Source: Maritalea myrionectae DSM 19524 (GTDB lineage: Bacteria; Pseudomonadota; Alphaproteobacteria; Rhizobiales; Devosiaceae). Taken from it: a DNA stretch of 64,000 nucleotides. This document shows positions 46,497 to 55,804 of this stretch, one piece after another. Position numbers and translations under genes: made by a program. Each line of letters begins with the position of its first letter. Position 1 is the first letter of the stretch. The notes under the pieces were generated by a model. The model had not been told where the DNA came from. It saw only the letters and a list, made by a program, of their open reading frames with translations, and made no database searches. The stretch spans positions 434,001-498,000 of the forward strand of contig NZ_AUHV01000002.1 in the NCBI RefSeq assembly GCF_000423365.1. Direction: 5' to 3'.

Positions 46497-46852
46497 ACTC
46501 GTCGAAAAAGGGCTCAAAAAGCCTGCCCGCATAAGTTTACACAAAAGTTAGAGGTTGCCAAGTAGAGAAATTCAGCAAAGACAAATCAAATTTTATTACA
46601 TTAATACAAATAGTTACGCAGAAAATTTTCATTTAGGCGCCACCCGCGCGATTCTACTCGCCTCTCTCATTTTGTCTGTTTGCCGTTGCGAACGATGGAA
46701 ATTGCGATGAAAAATGCAGCTGAAAATTTCACAAGAATTGGATGCTGTTTCGACCTCAATTTCCCACCTATTTGAGCGCGTATGGCGCAAGTGCGCCGAC
46801 TCATTTAAGGTGGCGTTTTCACGCTTTGTTTCACCGATTTTGGCCCCAATCT
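46497..46852. other. Intergenic region upstream of aglE and the helicase gene
   Basis: Divergent noncoding stretch. The part at 46550-46640 is clearly AT-rich and probably holds the aglE promoter. No confident promoter boxes, RNA or conserved small gene were recognised. Short open frames here have no ribosome sites or familiar sequence. Confidence 0.5.
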
Positions 46853-47965
46853 ATGCAATGGTCTTCACAACAACAAGATGCCCTTCGCGCCGTCGAAAAA
46901 TGGCTCGCGGACAAGGATGCACCGCAAATTTTCCGGCTTTTTGGCTGGGCTGGTACGGGCAAATCAACCTTGGCTGTTCATCTGGCCGAAGGTGTCGACA
47001 AAGTTGTGTTCGCGGCCTTCACTGGCAAGGCGGCAATGGTGATGCGGCGGCGCGGTTGTACCGACGCCAGCACCATCCATTCGCTGATCTACCGATATGT
47101 GGACAGCAAAGATGAAGATGACGCGCAAGGCGGTTCGCCCGAGTTCAAGCTGAACCGTGACAGCGAAGTCAAAAAAGCTGATCTGGTGGTGATTGACGAA
47201 GTCTCCATGGTCGGCGAAGGACTTGCGCGTGACCTTATGTCCTTTGGTAAGAAAATCTTGGTGTTGGGGGATCCGTTCCAGCTGCCCCCCATCCATGACA
47301 CGGGCTTTTTCACCGATGCCGAGCCGGACATTATGCTCACTGAAATTCACCGTCAGGCCGCGGATAACCCGATCATCCAGCTCTCCATGGCCATCCGCAA
47401 TGGCGAAATGCTGGAACATGGCCGATATGGCGAAAGCAAAGTGATTTCGAAACGCGATGTCGACCGCGACGAAGTGCTGGCGGCCGATCAAATTCTTTGC
47501 GGCACCAATGCCACCCGCCTCACCTATAATGACCGTGTGCGCGAGTTGAAGCACCTTCCGGCGCAGATTCCCGTGGTCGGCGATAAGCTGATTTGCTTAC
47601 GCAACAACCATCAGAAAAAGCTGCTCAATGGCCAACTTTGGCGCATTGAGGAGATGGTTGAGAAGAAAAAGGGCATCATCAAAATGGAGCTATCGCCCGA
47701 TGATGCTGGTGATCGACGCACGCGGGCCAAAATCAAGACACATGAGAAGTTCTTTGAGGGCCGCGAGGATGAGCTGAGTTGGCCCGTCAAGCGCGAGCTA
47801 GATCAATTCTATTTTGGCTACGCCCTCACCGTGCACAAGGCACAGGGCAGCCAGTGGGACAATGTCTATCTGTTCGACGAAAGCTATGCCTTCCGCGAAG
47901 ACCGCGCACGGCACCTTTATACGGCCATTACGCGCGCGGCGGAAACAATCACCATCGTTCGCTAG
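46853..47965 (+). CDS. RecD-like/UvrD-type DNA helicase
   Basis: Stand-alone superfamily 1 helicase of 370 residues from ATG 46853. It has Walker A GWAGTGKST near residue 32, the DEAD-box-like VVIDEVSMV, GDPFQLPP (motif III), and the C-terminal YFGYALTVHKAQGSQWDNV (motif V/VI region) with LYTAITRAAETITI. This is the RecD/AAA_30 plus UvrD_C_2 architecture without the N-terminal RecD domain. It probably takes part in repair or recombination. The 3' end overlaps the convergent mrp gene by four bases. Confidence 0.88.
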   Translation: MQWSSQQQDALRAVEKWLADKDAPQIFRLFGWAGTGKSTLAVHLAEGVDKVVFAAFTGKAAMVMRRRGCTDASTIHSLIYRYVDSKDEDDAQGGSPEFKLNRDSEVKKADLVVIDEVSMVGEGLARDLMSFGKKILVLGDPFQLPPIHDTGFFTDAEPDIMLTEIHRQAADNPIIQLSMAIRNGEMLEHGRYGESKVISKRDVDRDEVLAADQILCGTNATRLTYNDRVRELKHLPAQIPVVGDKLICLRNNHQKKLLNGQLWRIEEMVEKKKGIIKMELSPDDAGDRRTRAKIKTHEKFFEGREDELSWPVKRELDQFYFGYALTVHKAQGSQWDNVYLFDESYAFREDRARHLYTAITRAAETITIVR

Positions 47966-49011
47966 AGGCTTTTGGCAATATCCAAAAATGCTTTGGCTTC
48001 AATGCTTTCCGGCATTGTCGCCACAACGGGCTTACCACTATCTGAATTTTCGCGAATGGCCATTTGCAATGGAATGCCACCCAAAAATTTCAGACCCAAT
48101 TCCTTCGCCGTATTCTCCGCACCATGATCGCCAAAGATATGATGTTGGCTGCCGCAATCGGGGCATTCAAAATAGCTCATATTTTCAATTAGACCCAAAA
48201 TGCGGGTCTGGGTGCGGGCAAACATATCGATGGCCTTACGGGCATCAATCAGCGCCAAATCCTGTGGGGTTGAGACGATCACCGCGCCGGTCATCTCCAC
48301 TTGCTGCACCAGTGAGATGTGCACATCGCCTGTGCCGGGTGGCAGGTCGATCACCAACAAATCCAATTCGCCCCAATCGGTTTCGCGCAATAATTGCTTG
48401 AGTGCGGAGCTGGCCATGGGGCCGCGCCACATCACAGCCTGATCACCTTCCAGCATCGAGCCGATGGACATCACTTTGAGGCCATAGGCTTCGTGGGGGG
48501 CGAAAATGCCATCTTCACGCACGGCTGGTTTGCCATGAATGCCAAGCAGTTTTGGAATGGATGGGCCGTAAATGTCGGCATCAAGAATGCCGACCTTTTT
48601 GCCTTCATGGGCGAAGGCCAGGGCCAGATTAACAGCGGTGGTGGATTTGCCCACACCGCCCTTGCCCGAGGCCACCGCGATCACGGTTTTAACGCCCTTA
48701 ACCGGCTCTTTTTGCACGGTTGGCTTGGGTTGTCCTGCGCTCTGCGCTTTTTGCGCCGCTGCTTTGTCGCTGGTCAGCGACACCATCACTTTTTTGTCGC
48801 CAGCCACGCCGGAAACAGCTTCTTTCGCCGCGTCAACAATCGGTTTAAATGCGGCTTCCATGCCGGGCTGCACAGTGATCGCGAAGGCGACTGCGCTTTG
48901 CGTCACAATCACGTCAGAAAGGCCCGGAAATTCGGACAGCACGCCTCCGCCAGGCAAATTGATATTGGCCAGTGCGTTGCGCACTGATTGTTCCAGCGCC
49001 TTATCTGACAT
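47962..49011 (-). CDS. Mrp/ApbC-type Fe-S cluster carrier ATPase
   Basis: Iron-sulfur cluster assembly scaffold, 349 residues. An N-terminal DUF59/MIP18-like domain (about 1-80) is followed by a deviant Walker A GKGGVGKSTTAVNLALAF near residue 115 and the Fe-S binding CxxC in YFECPDCGSQHHIFG near 282. It lies 18 bases after the transaldolase gene and probably shares its transcript. Confidence 0.94.
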   Translation of the reverse strand: MSDKALEQSVRNALANINLPGGGVLSEFPGLSDVIVTQSAVAFAITVQPGMEAAFKPIVDAAKEAVSGVAGDKKVMVSLTSDKAAAQKAQSAGQPKPTVQKEPVKGVKTVIAVASGKGGVGKSTTAVNLALAFAHEGKKVGILDADIYGPSIPKLLGIHGKPAVREDGIFAPHEAYGLKVMSIGSMLEGDQAVMWRGPMASSALKQLLRETDWGELDLLVIDLPPGTGDVHISLVQQVEMTGAVIVSTPQDLALIDARKAIDMFARTQTRILGLIENMSYFECPDCGSQHHIFGDHGAENTAKELGLKFLGGIPLQMAIRENSDSGKPVVATMPESIEAKAFLDIAKSL

Positions 49012-49029
49012 AATGCGTTCCCTAAGTCC

Positions 49030-49683
49030 TTAAAGGATTGATTGACCGGTTGATTTCCAGTCATTGACGAAGGCTTCAAGGCCTTTTGCGGTCAATGGAT
49101 GTTCAGCCAGTTTGCGGATCACCGCTGGTGGAATGGTCGCCACATCAGCACCCGCAAGCGCGCTATCGCTCACATGGTTGGCTGAACGGATTGACGCCGC
49201 CAGAATTTCGGTTTCAAAACCGTAATTGTCATAAACCGTGCGGATATCTTCGATCAACTGCATGCCATCCAAATTGATGTCATCCAAACGACCAATAAAG
49301 GGCGACACATAGGTTGCGCCAGCTTTGGCGGCCAACAGGGCTTGGTTGATGGAAAAGCAAAGGGTCACATTTGTCTTCACGCCCTTATTGGTGAAATAGC
49401 GACAGGCTTTCAAACCATCCATGGTCAAAGGCAGTTTGATCACGACATTGTCGGCCAATGAGGCGAGGTAATCGCCCTCTTTCACCATGCCATCATAGTC
49501 TGTGGCGGCGACTTCGGCGGAAACAGGACCGTCGATCAGGTGACAAATTTCTTTCACCACTTCAATAAAGTCACGGCCGGATTTAGCGATCAGGCTTGGG
49601 TTGGTGGTGACACCATCCAAAAGGCCAGATTCGTTGAGTTCTTTGATTTCAGCGACTTCTGCTGTGTCGACGAAAAATTTCAT
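49030..49683 (-). CDS. Transaldolase / fructose-6-phosphate aldolase family
   Basis: A 217-residue TalC/FsaA-type enzyme. Schiff-base lysine in [12 protein letters not shown], followed by [11 protein letters not shown] and [11 protein letters not shown]. The short form is widely used as the pentose-phosphate transaldolase in alphaproteobacteria, but FSA activity cannot be excluded by eye. Upstream of mrp in the same direction. Confidence 0.92.
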   Translation of the reverse strand: MKFFVDTAEVAEIKELNESGLLDGVTTNPSLIAKSGRDFIEVVKEICHLIDGPVSAEVAATDYDGMVKEGDYLASLADNVVIKLPLTMDGLKACRYFTNKGVKTNVTLCFSINQALLAAKAGATYVSPFIGRLDDINLDGMQLIEDIRTVYDNYGFETEILAASIRSANHVSDSALAGADVATIPPAVIRKLAEHPLTAKGLEAFVNDWKSTGQSIL

Positions 49684-49850
49684 ATTGCACCCGATTGTCT
49701 AAATTTGTTGATGCCTTGTCTCATACTTGTTTGGCGGTTCGCAAGGCCAAAACCCATGTTGGCCGTCAATATGTAACCGAAGCTAGAATATTTTTATCAC
49801 TTGGTCAAAAAAATAAATCTCTTGTTTGTCGTCTCTTGCGCTTGTAGCAC

Positions 49851-50381
49851 ATGCATATGGCGGCATTTTCATTGGAACCAGATTGTCAGAACTGTGTAGC
49901 GTTTTGCTGTGTGGCCCTTGCGTTCGACAAAGGCAAACATTTCGCTTTTGATAAAAAAGCGGGTTCCGCCTGTCATCATCTGGCTGAGAACCACTTGTGC
50001 AACATTCATGAAAAACTGGACACAAACGGGTTTTCCGGCTGCGTGCGCTATAATTGCTTTGGCGCAGGCCAACGTGTGGCTGGCGAAACATTTGGCGGCA
50101 AATCCTGGCGTGACCACCCGGAACTGGCTGACAAGATGTTCGAAGCGTTCTCTCTCGTCGAGAAATTGCATGGGTTGATTTCTATGCTCGAAGCCGCAAA
50201 ACAGCTCAACCTCCCGCCCCACCATGAACGTGTAAGACAAGCGCACCAAGACGAGTTGGAGGCACTATCTATCCAGCAAGAAGATTTACATAAGATCTCA
50301 ATTGCCAGTTTGCGCGCCAAGGTTGAGAGCTTCCTTGCCGGATTGCGAAAGGACATCTCACAAACAGCATTGCGCTCGTGA
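49851..50381 (+). CDS. Cys-rich domain protein of the pentapeptide-repeat-associated type
   Basis: A 176-residue protein. N-terminal CQNCVAFCCVALAF, then FDKKAGSACHHL, LCNIHEKL and FSGCVRYNCFGAGQRV give at least eight conserved Cys, followed by FGGKSWRDHPELADKMFEAF. From memory, this block is what precedes the repeats in many bacterial pentapeptide-repeat proteins; here no repeats follow, only a helical tail. The Cys pattern also recalls YkgJ-type metal chelators. A metal or Fe-S ligand is inferred. ATG 49857 is an alternative start. The function is unknown. Confidence 0.75.
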   Translation: MHMAAFSLEPDCQNCVAFCCVALAFDKGKHFAFDKKAGSACHHLAENHLCNIHEKLDTNGFSGCVRYNCFGAGQRVAGETFGGKSWRDHPELADKMFEAFSLVEKLHGLISMLEAAKQLNLPPHHERVRQAHQDELEALSIQQEDLHKISIASLRAKVESFLAGLRKDISQTALRS

Positions 50382-50835
50382 GCTGCAATTCCGCGTGATA
50401 TTTCCTGATAGCGCATTCTGGATGCCATGATGAATTCTTCCGCTGTAATTTTGATAGCAATACCCGTGCCGCAAGCATAAGCGCGCAAGCGACAGCACCT
50501 GATCGCGCCCTTGCAATCAATGGCCCACACTCATTGGCAGTGTGGGAGTTCACTCCTCCAATCATCGCATTCCGCTAAAGTGAGTGCGTCATGTCTTTGC
50601 CGCTTGGGCCAAGCATTCCGTCTTTTTCGGGATCGAGGCCATCGTAAAACGCGTAACTGCATGTTCGTTCCGGTGGGGCCTGGTGCAATATCAACGCGCC
50701 CAGGGTCATCATTTGTCTTTCAATTTAATCGACTTTTTGCGGCTCGCTCCTATTCCCATCCGCCCGCGTCTCAACCGCAAACCGCACAGCAACAATTTCC
50801 TTGCTTTTTATGACGACTGGTCTATATAAAATGTC
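50382..50835. other. Noncoding gap before the TetR gene
   Basis: About 450 bases without a convincing gene. The open frames on both strands lack ribosome sites and recognisable sequence. It contains an 8-base hairpin, CCCACACT/AGTGTGGG (50524-50546), and the TetR promoter region at its right end. Confidence 0.5.
50801..50830 (+). promoter_or_regulatory. Putative TetR promoter and operator
   Basis: TTGCTT (50801-50806) and TATAAA (50825-50830) at 18-base spacing resemble a promoter. GACTGGTC (50815-50822) between them is a short inverted repeat with the GAC/GTC arms common in TetR-family sites. It would place autoregulation directly over the promoter. Confidence 0.4.
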
Positions 50836-51429
50836 ATGAGCACAAAACAAACGACCCCGCGCCGCAAGCGCAAAGGCGAAACGACGAAATCGAAACTGAC
50901 CGCAATTGCGATGGATTTGTTCCAGCGCAAGGGCTTTGTGGCTGTGGGGCTGAATGAGCTTTGCAGCGCTGGTGATCTGCCTAAGGGGTCGATTTATTAT
51001 CACTTCCCCAAGGGCAAGAATGACATTGCCATCGCTGTGGTTGAACAGGCGAAGCAGGAAATTGGTGATGCAATCCAGCAGGCTGGCGCGGCTGCAGACA
51101 GCAAAGAAAGCTTCGTCGCCGCAGTCGTGCAGGGTTTTGCGCATATTCTGGTTCAATCGGATTTTGAAAAAGGTTGCCCGGTGTCCACCCTCGCGCTGGA
51201 GTTGAGCGCGCAGGACGCCGATATCGCTTCGGCGATTTCCCAATGTTTTGACCATTGGCAAACACTTGTGACCGATCGTTTGATCCGGTTCGGCGAACAA
51301 CCAGACACGGCAGAACAATTGGCGCAGATTAGCTTTTGCGCCCTTGAAGGCGCGTTGATTTTAGCGCGCACGCAAAAATCGCTGCATCCGCTTGAGCGGG
51401 TGCAACAACATTTAATTCAGCATTTATAG
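50836..51429 (+). CDS. TetR-family regulator
   Basis: A 197-residue repressor. The N-terminal helix-turn-helix (about 17-65) has FQRKGFVAVGLNELCSAGDL and PKGSIYYHFPKGKNDI. The C-terminal ligand domain resembles the LmrA/YxaF branch, including GCPVSTLALE. It precedes the metallo-hydrolase gene by 13 bases and likely controls it and itself. The ligand is unknown, perhaps an electrophile or aldehyde. Confidence 0.9.
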   Translation: MSTKQTTPRRKRKGETTKSKLTAIAMDLFQRKGFVAVGLNELCSAGDLPKGSIYYHFPKGKNDIAIAVVEQAKQEIGDAIQQAGAAADSKESFVAAVVQGFAHILVQSDFEKGCPVSTLALELSAQDADIASAISQCFDHWQTLVTDRLIRFGEQPDTAEQLAQISFCALEGALILARTQKSLHPLERVQQHLIQHL

Positions 51430-51442
51430 TTTGGAGTAAGAT

Positions 51443-52111
51443 ATGCACGAAGTCGCCCCCGCCGTTTTCCATATTCCGCTGATGCCGCGCAACAGTATCA
51501 ATTGCTATTTGATCGATGATGTTCTGGTGGATGCGGGCATCAAAGGCTCTGGCAAAAAGATACTCAAGGCCCTTAAAGGTCATAAAGTCAGCAAACATGC
51601 GCTCACCCACGCCCATGCGGACCATCAGGGGGCGAGCAAACAGATTTGCACCGCGCTCGACATTCCGTTGCTCACCTCTGAAATCGAACGCGACAATGCC
51701 GAAAGTGGCTACGCCACCCGAAACTATCCGAAGCGCGACAGCCTGATTGCGCGGTTTCAACAAAAATTCTGGGCAGGCCCTGGCCACAAGGTGGACCAGA
51801 CGCTGAAAGAAGGCGACAAGATCGGCAGTTTCGAAGTGGTGGACACCCCCGGTCACGCCCCGGGACATATCTCCTTTTTCCGGCCGCAGGACGGTGTTTT
51901 AATTGCTGGTGATGCTCTGGTGAATATGAATCTGATGACCACCCTGGTTGGACTCGGCCTGCCTCCGGCAGCGTTCACTACAGACCAGCAGCAAAATATT
52001 CAATCTATAAAGAAGCTGCATGCCCTCAAACCGAACATCATCTGTTTTGGCCATGGACCCGTGCTGCGCGATATGGGCAAGTTCGATCATTTTGTCCGCA
52101 AGCTGACATAA
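51443..52111 (+). CDS. MBL-fold metallo-hydrolase
   Basis: A 222-residue metallo-beta-lactamase-fold hydrolase. The metal motif is THAHADHQGASK near residue 55, with further ligands in DTPGHAPGHISFF and LIAGDAL and the last His in CFGHGP. Glyoxalase II-like or lactonase activity is possible. It is translated with the TetR gene. The operon ends at the hairpin 52114-52134. Confidence 0.9.
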   Translation: MHEVAPAVFHIPLMPRNSINCYLIDDVLVDAGIKGSGKKILKALKGHKVSKHALTHAHADHQGASKQICTALDIPLLTSEIERDNAESGYATRNYPKRDSLIARFQQKFWAGPGHKVDQTLKEGDKIGSFEVVDTPGHAPGHISFFRPQDGVLIAGDALVNMNLMTTLVGLGLPPAAFTTDQQQNIQSIKKLHALKPNIICFGHGPVLRDMGKFDHFVRKLT

Positions 52112-52113
52112 AA

Positions 52114-52134
52114 AAGGGCGCCATCGGCGCCCTT
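52114..52134. terminator. Shared terminator between convergent genes
   Basis: AAGGGCGCC-ATC-GGCGCCCTT. A-run on the left and T-rich sequence on the right let it work in both directions, for the MBL gene and the convergent aminotransferase. Confidence 0.85.
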
Positions 52135-52156
52135 CTTCATTCATTTTTGTTCAGGC

Positions 52157-53347
52157 TTAGCCTTCGCGGGTGACTTTCACCAAGGCATCGGCAAATTGCT
52201 CGATTTTATCCATTCCCAGGCCCGCAATGTTCATGCGGGAATTGCCCACCATATAGACACCGAAGTCTTTTTTGAGCTGCTCAACCTTGTCTTGGGAAAT
52301 GCCGAGCAATGAGAACATGCCGCGGTGTTCGGCCAGGAAATCAAAGTCGGCGCTGTTGGAGCGCTGGCGCATGGCTTCCGCCAATTTTTCGCGGATGGTC
52401 ACCATGTGGTTGCGCACTTGGGTCAATTCGTCTTCCCACTCTTTGCGCAAAGCCTCATCATTCAAAATGATGCGTACAATTTCTGCGCCGTGATCAGGCG
52501 GCATGGAATAGTTGGCGCGGGCGGCGCTGAGCAATTGTGAGAATGTGATGTTTGCCACTTCCTCATTGGCGCCGATAATCATCGCACAGCCAACACGCTC
52601 ACGGTACAACCCGAAGTTTTTGGAGCAAGATGCGGCAACCGCCATTTCAGGCAGGGTGCTGGCCAGTTTGCGCACGCCATATGCGTCTGGCTCCAAACCA
52701 TCGCCAAAGCCGAGATAGGCAATATCCACCAACACAAATGTGCCGGTTTTTTGAACGATTTCAACAACCTTGTCCCATTGTTCATCGGTCAGGTTGGCGC
52801 CTGTGGGGTTGTGGCAGCAGCCATGCAGCAGCACGATGTCGTCAGCTGTCATCTTTTCCAGCGCTGCGCAAAGTTCATCAAACTTCACGAGGCCAGTTTC
52901 CGCATCAAAATAGGGATAGGTTGCGGTTTTCAATCCTGCCGCGCTCATCAAGGGCACATGGTTTGGCCATGTGGGGTCGGACAGGTAAACGGTTGCGCCT
53001 GGCTTCGCCACATTCAACAGATCCGCGATCAAGCGCAATGCGCCGGTGCCGCCTGGGGCTTGTGCGCCGCGCACACGGTCGCGCGAAATGGAATCGCCGA
53101 GCACCAAATCGATCATGGCATTGTTGAAGCCGACATTGCCGGCCATACCAACATAGGTTTTGGTGGTTTGCTCTTTAACCCGACGATCTTCCGCTTTGGC
53201 CACGGCGGTCATGATCGGGGTGTTGCCCGTTTCGTCTTTATAGACGCCCACGCCAAGGTCGATCTTGCCGTCGCGCTCATCGGCTGCGTATTCAGCAATC
53301 AAGGCAATAATTTTATCTTGGGGGGCGGGTTTTAAAGTTTCAAACAT
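52157..53347 (-). CDS. Aromatic/aspartate aminotransferase
   Basis: PLP-dependent class I transaminase of the TyrB/AspC subgroup, 396 residues. N-terminal IDLGVGVYKDETGNTPIM, LHGCCHNPTGANLT with the conserved Asn, and the PLP lysine in SCSKNFGLYRERVG. It moves amino groups between aspartate, phenylalanine or tyrosine and 2-oxoglutarate. Monocistronic, with its own terminator shared with the MBL gene. Confidence 0.93.
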   Translation of the reverse strand: MFETLKPAPQDKIIALIAEYAADERDGKIDLGVGVYKDETGNTPIMTAVAKAEDRRVKEQTTKTYVGMAGNVGFNNAMIDLVLGDSISRDRVRGAQAPGGTGALRLIADLLNVAKPGATVYLSDPTWPNHVPLMSAAGLKTATYPYFDAETGLVKFDELCAALEKMTADDIVLLHGCCHNPTGANLTDEQWDKVVEIVQKTGTFVLVDIAYLGFGDGLEPDAYGVRKLASTLPEMAVAASCSKNFGLYRERVGCAMIIGANEEVANITFSQLLSAARANYSMPPDHGAEIVRIILNDEALRKEWEDELTQVRNHMVTIREKLAEAMRQRSNSADFDFLAEHRGMFSLLGISQDKVEQLKKDFGVYMVGNSRMNIAGLGMDKIEQFADALVKVTREG

Positions 53348-53450
53348 TGTCTTTCCAACTTTTGTGGGTTCGCTTTGTTCGCTGCACTTTGGTAGGCGTT
53401 TCTGGTTTCACGTGCAAGTGATTTGCATGGGATTTTACTTGTTTGGCAAG

Positions 53451-54323
53451 ATGGAATTCTCATCCATTCGACGCATAAGGACGTGCAATTTGCCTTCAAA
53501 TGATCATCTCGGTCGAAAACTGGTGTTCATCGCTGCCTTTCTGTGGCTCGGCACCACCACCGCTTGGGCGCAAAAAATACCACATAGCCACGCGGCCGAG
53601 GGCGCGGGCAACATTGCATCTGTCGAGCTGATCGATGCAACCCAACGCTATGCGCATTTTGTGCTGGGCGACCGATTTGAGGCATCAGGATTTCAGGTGA
53701 CGTTCAAGGATGGCCAGCAAATCCAGTTCGCCCTGCCCCCATCGGAGGTATTTGAGGACCGCCTGCCACGATTGGTTGACCTTAATGGCGACGGACAGCA
53801 AGAGTTAGTCCTGGTGCAAAGCCATGTGGATAAAGGTGCCTCACTTGCGGTGTATGATCTTACCCTGGGCAGCATCGAATTGCTGGCGCAAACGCCCTAT
53901 ATTGGCCAACCCAATCGTTGGCTCAACCCTGCGGGCATTGCTGATTTTGACGGTGATGGACAGATAGAAATCGCCTTGGTCGCCAAACCGCATTTGGCGA
54001 AAGAGCTCCAATTATGGCGATTTGCAAAAGGACAGCTCTCGCTGATTTCAACGCATCAGGGCTTTTCCAACCATCGGCTCGGATCGCGCGAGCAGCGGCT
54101 TTCAGTCGTTTTCGATGATAACGGTGACGGCATTGTCGATTTGGCGCTGCCCAATGCATCGCGCAACGCGATACACATTGTCAGCTTCGTGCCGCAGTTT
54201 GATGTGTTGCGCACTTATTTGCTCGCCGACGAATTAGCGGGACCGCTCACAAAAACGGGTGACACTTTGGTGGCACCGCTTCGGAATGGCAGCAGCATGC
54301 GTTTGCAGCTTGTGGCCGACTAG
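53451..54323 (+). CDS. Exported FG-GAP/VCBS repeat protein
   Basis: A secreted protein of about 290 residues. Signal peptide in KLVFIAAFLWLGTTTAWAQK. The mature part has beta-propeller-like repeats with calcium-loop motifs DLNGDGQQELVLV, DFDGDGQIEIALV and DDNGDGIVDLALP. The start is uncertain: ATG 53451, or TTG 53490, which has AGGA ahead and gives a shorter signal peptide; the frame runs further upstream into the aminotransferase gene. Probably a surface or periplasmic binding protein. Partner unknown. Confidence 0.78.
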   Translation: MEFSSIRRIRTCNLPSNDHLGRKLVFIAAFLWLGTTTAWAQKIPHSHAAEGAGNIASVELIDATQRYAHFVLGDRFEASGFQVTFKDGQQIQFALPPSEVFEDRLPRLVDLNGDGQQELVLVQSHVDKGASLAVYDLTLGSIELLAQTPYIGQPNRWLNPAGIADFDGDGQIEIALVAKPHLAKELQLWRFAKGQLSLISTHQGFSNHRLGSREQRLSVVFDDNGDGIVDLALPNASRNAIHIVSFVPQFDVLRTYLLADELAGPLTKTGDTLVAPLRNGSSMRLQLVAD

Positions 54324-54449
54324 GATAAAAATCCATTCCCCAACGACATAAAAAGACCTCTGGTCAAACCAATTCTACTATTGCAATATGGCGGTTCAAT
54401 CTCGGGTGGCGTTTCAGCCAACCCACTTAATAAATTAGGGAGACCAAAC

Positions 54450-55619
54450 GTGCCGATTATCAATCGTATCGCAGAATTTCATGACGAGATTACCGCGTGG
54501 CGACGCGACTTTCACGAACATCCAGAGCTTTTGTATGATGTGCACCGCACAGCAGGCAAAGTGGAAGAATTGCTGAAAAGTTTTGGCTGCGATGAAGTGG
54601 TTTCCGGCATCGGCAAAACAGGCGTTGTGGGCATCATCAAGGGCAACAAAGACAGTTCAGGCAAAGTGATTGGCCTGCGCGCCGATATGGACGCGCTGCC
54701 CATCCATGAGCAAACCGACAAGCCTTATGCCTCCAAAACACCGGGCAAGATGCATGCGTGCGGCCATGATGGTCACACCGCCATGTTGCTCGGCGCGGCA
54801 AAATATCTGGCCGAAACCCGCAATTTTGATGGCACTGTCGCGGTGATCTTCCAACCAGCGGAAGAAGGCGGCGCAGGCGGCAAGGCCATGGTGGATGATG
54901 GCATGATGGACCGCTTCGGCATTCAGGAAGTGTTCGGCATGCACAATTTCCCCGGCATTCCCGTGGGCGAATTTGCTATCCGCGAAGGCGGCATTATGGC
55001 GGCTGCGGATATGTGGAACATCAAGGTGGTGGGCGTCGATTCTCACGCTGCAATGCCGCACAAATCCGTCGACCCGATTGTCGTTGCGTCTCACATCGTG
55101 TTGGCGCTGCAAAGCATTGTGGCCCGCAATGTGGACCCGGTGCAATCTGCCGTGGTCTCCACCACCATCATTAACGGTGGTTCGGCCCACAACATCATCC
55201 CGATGAATGTTGAACTGGCCGGCACCGTACGTGCGCTTGATCCAGACGTGCGTTTACAGGTGAAGCAACGGCTGATCTCCATCGCCGAAACTGTTGCTGC
55301 AGGCTTTGGCGCCAAAGCGGAAGTCGATTACCGCGATGGCTACCCTGTCACCATGAACGCAGCTGATCAAACAGCCTTTGCCACTGATGTGGCCAAAAAG
55401 CTGGTGGGTGATGAACGTGTGGATGACAACACAGAACCAAGTCTTGGCGGGGAGGATTTCTCCTTTATGTCCAACGCACGTCCCGGTGCCTTCATCTTTG
55501 TCGGCAATGGCGACACGGCGGGTCTGCACCAGGACCAATATGATTTCAATGATGAGATCATCCCCTATGGCTGCTCCTACTGGGCGCAGCTTGTGGAAAC
55601 GGCAATGCCGAACAGCTAA
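54450..55619 (+). CDS. M20 amidohydrolase (hippurate hydrolase-like)
   Basis: Zinc-dependent amidohydrolase of the HipO/IAA-amino-acid hydrolase family, 389 residues. The metal sites are in HACGHDGHTAML (about residue 100) and FQPAEEGGAGGKAM. The start is GTG 54450 because AGGGAGACC lies ahead and MPIINRIAEFHDEI fits the family N terminus; a TTG at 54381 has no site. It would deacylate N-acyl amino acids. It ends at a strong terminator. Confidence 0.92.
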   Translation: MPIINRIAEFHDEITAWRRDFHEHPELLYDVHRTAGKVEELLKSFGCDEVVSGIGKTGVVGIIKGNKDSSGKVIGLRADMDALPIHEQTDKPYASKTPGKMHACGHDGHTAMLLGAAKYLAETRNFDGTVAVIFQPAEEGGAGGKAMVDDGMMDRFGIQEVFGMHNFPGIPVGEFAIREGGIMAAADMWNIKVVGVDSHAAMPHKSVDPIVVASHIVLALQSIVARNVDPVQSAVVSTTIINGGSAHNIIPMNVELAGTVRALDPDVRLQVKQRLISIAETVAAGFGAKAEVDYRDGYPVTMNAADQTAFATDVAKKLVGDERVDDNTEPSLGGEDFSFMSNARPGAFIFVGNGDTAGLHQDQYDFNDEIIPYGCSYWAQLVETAMPNS

Positions 55620-55620
55620 A

Positions 55621-55790
55621 GCATCTGGGTGAAAGCACCCATCCTATGTCCCTCCCCCTCAAGGGGAGGGATTTTTTGTGCGTGGCAGTTGCCGTCTAAC
55701 ACTATCCGGTCACGAGCAATTAAAATTTGCATCTGGGTGCTTGTGAAAAAGCATACCTACCCCTCCCCTTGATGCGGAGAGCTGGGGTGA
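55621..55790. repeat. Degenerate C/G-rich intergenic repeat
   Basis: GCATCTGGGTG occurs twice (55621-55631 and 55729-55739), each followed within 35 bases by a C-rich CCCTCCCC block (55650 and 55761 regions). The second copy continues into GGAGAGCTGGGGTGAG. The pattern resembles the dispersed palindromic repeats common in alphaproteobacterial intergenic DNA. Confidence 0.5.
55650..55677 (+). terminator. Terminator after the amidohydrolase gene
   Basis: CCCTCCCC-CTCAA-GGGGAGGG followed by ATTTTTTG, 30 bases after the stop. It also looks like part of a C-rich intergenic repeat. Confidence 0.88.
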
Positions 55791-55804
55791 GCTGCAACCA
55801 ACGC

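Noticed and set aside
50269-50829. Several overlapping open frames of 80-160 codons in the gap before the TetR gene
   Set aside because: No ribosome sites, no recognisable sequence and mutual overlap on both strands. Treated as noncoding.
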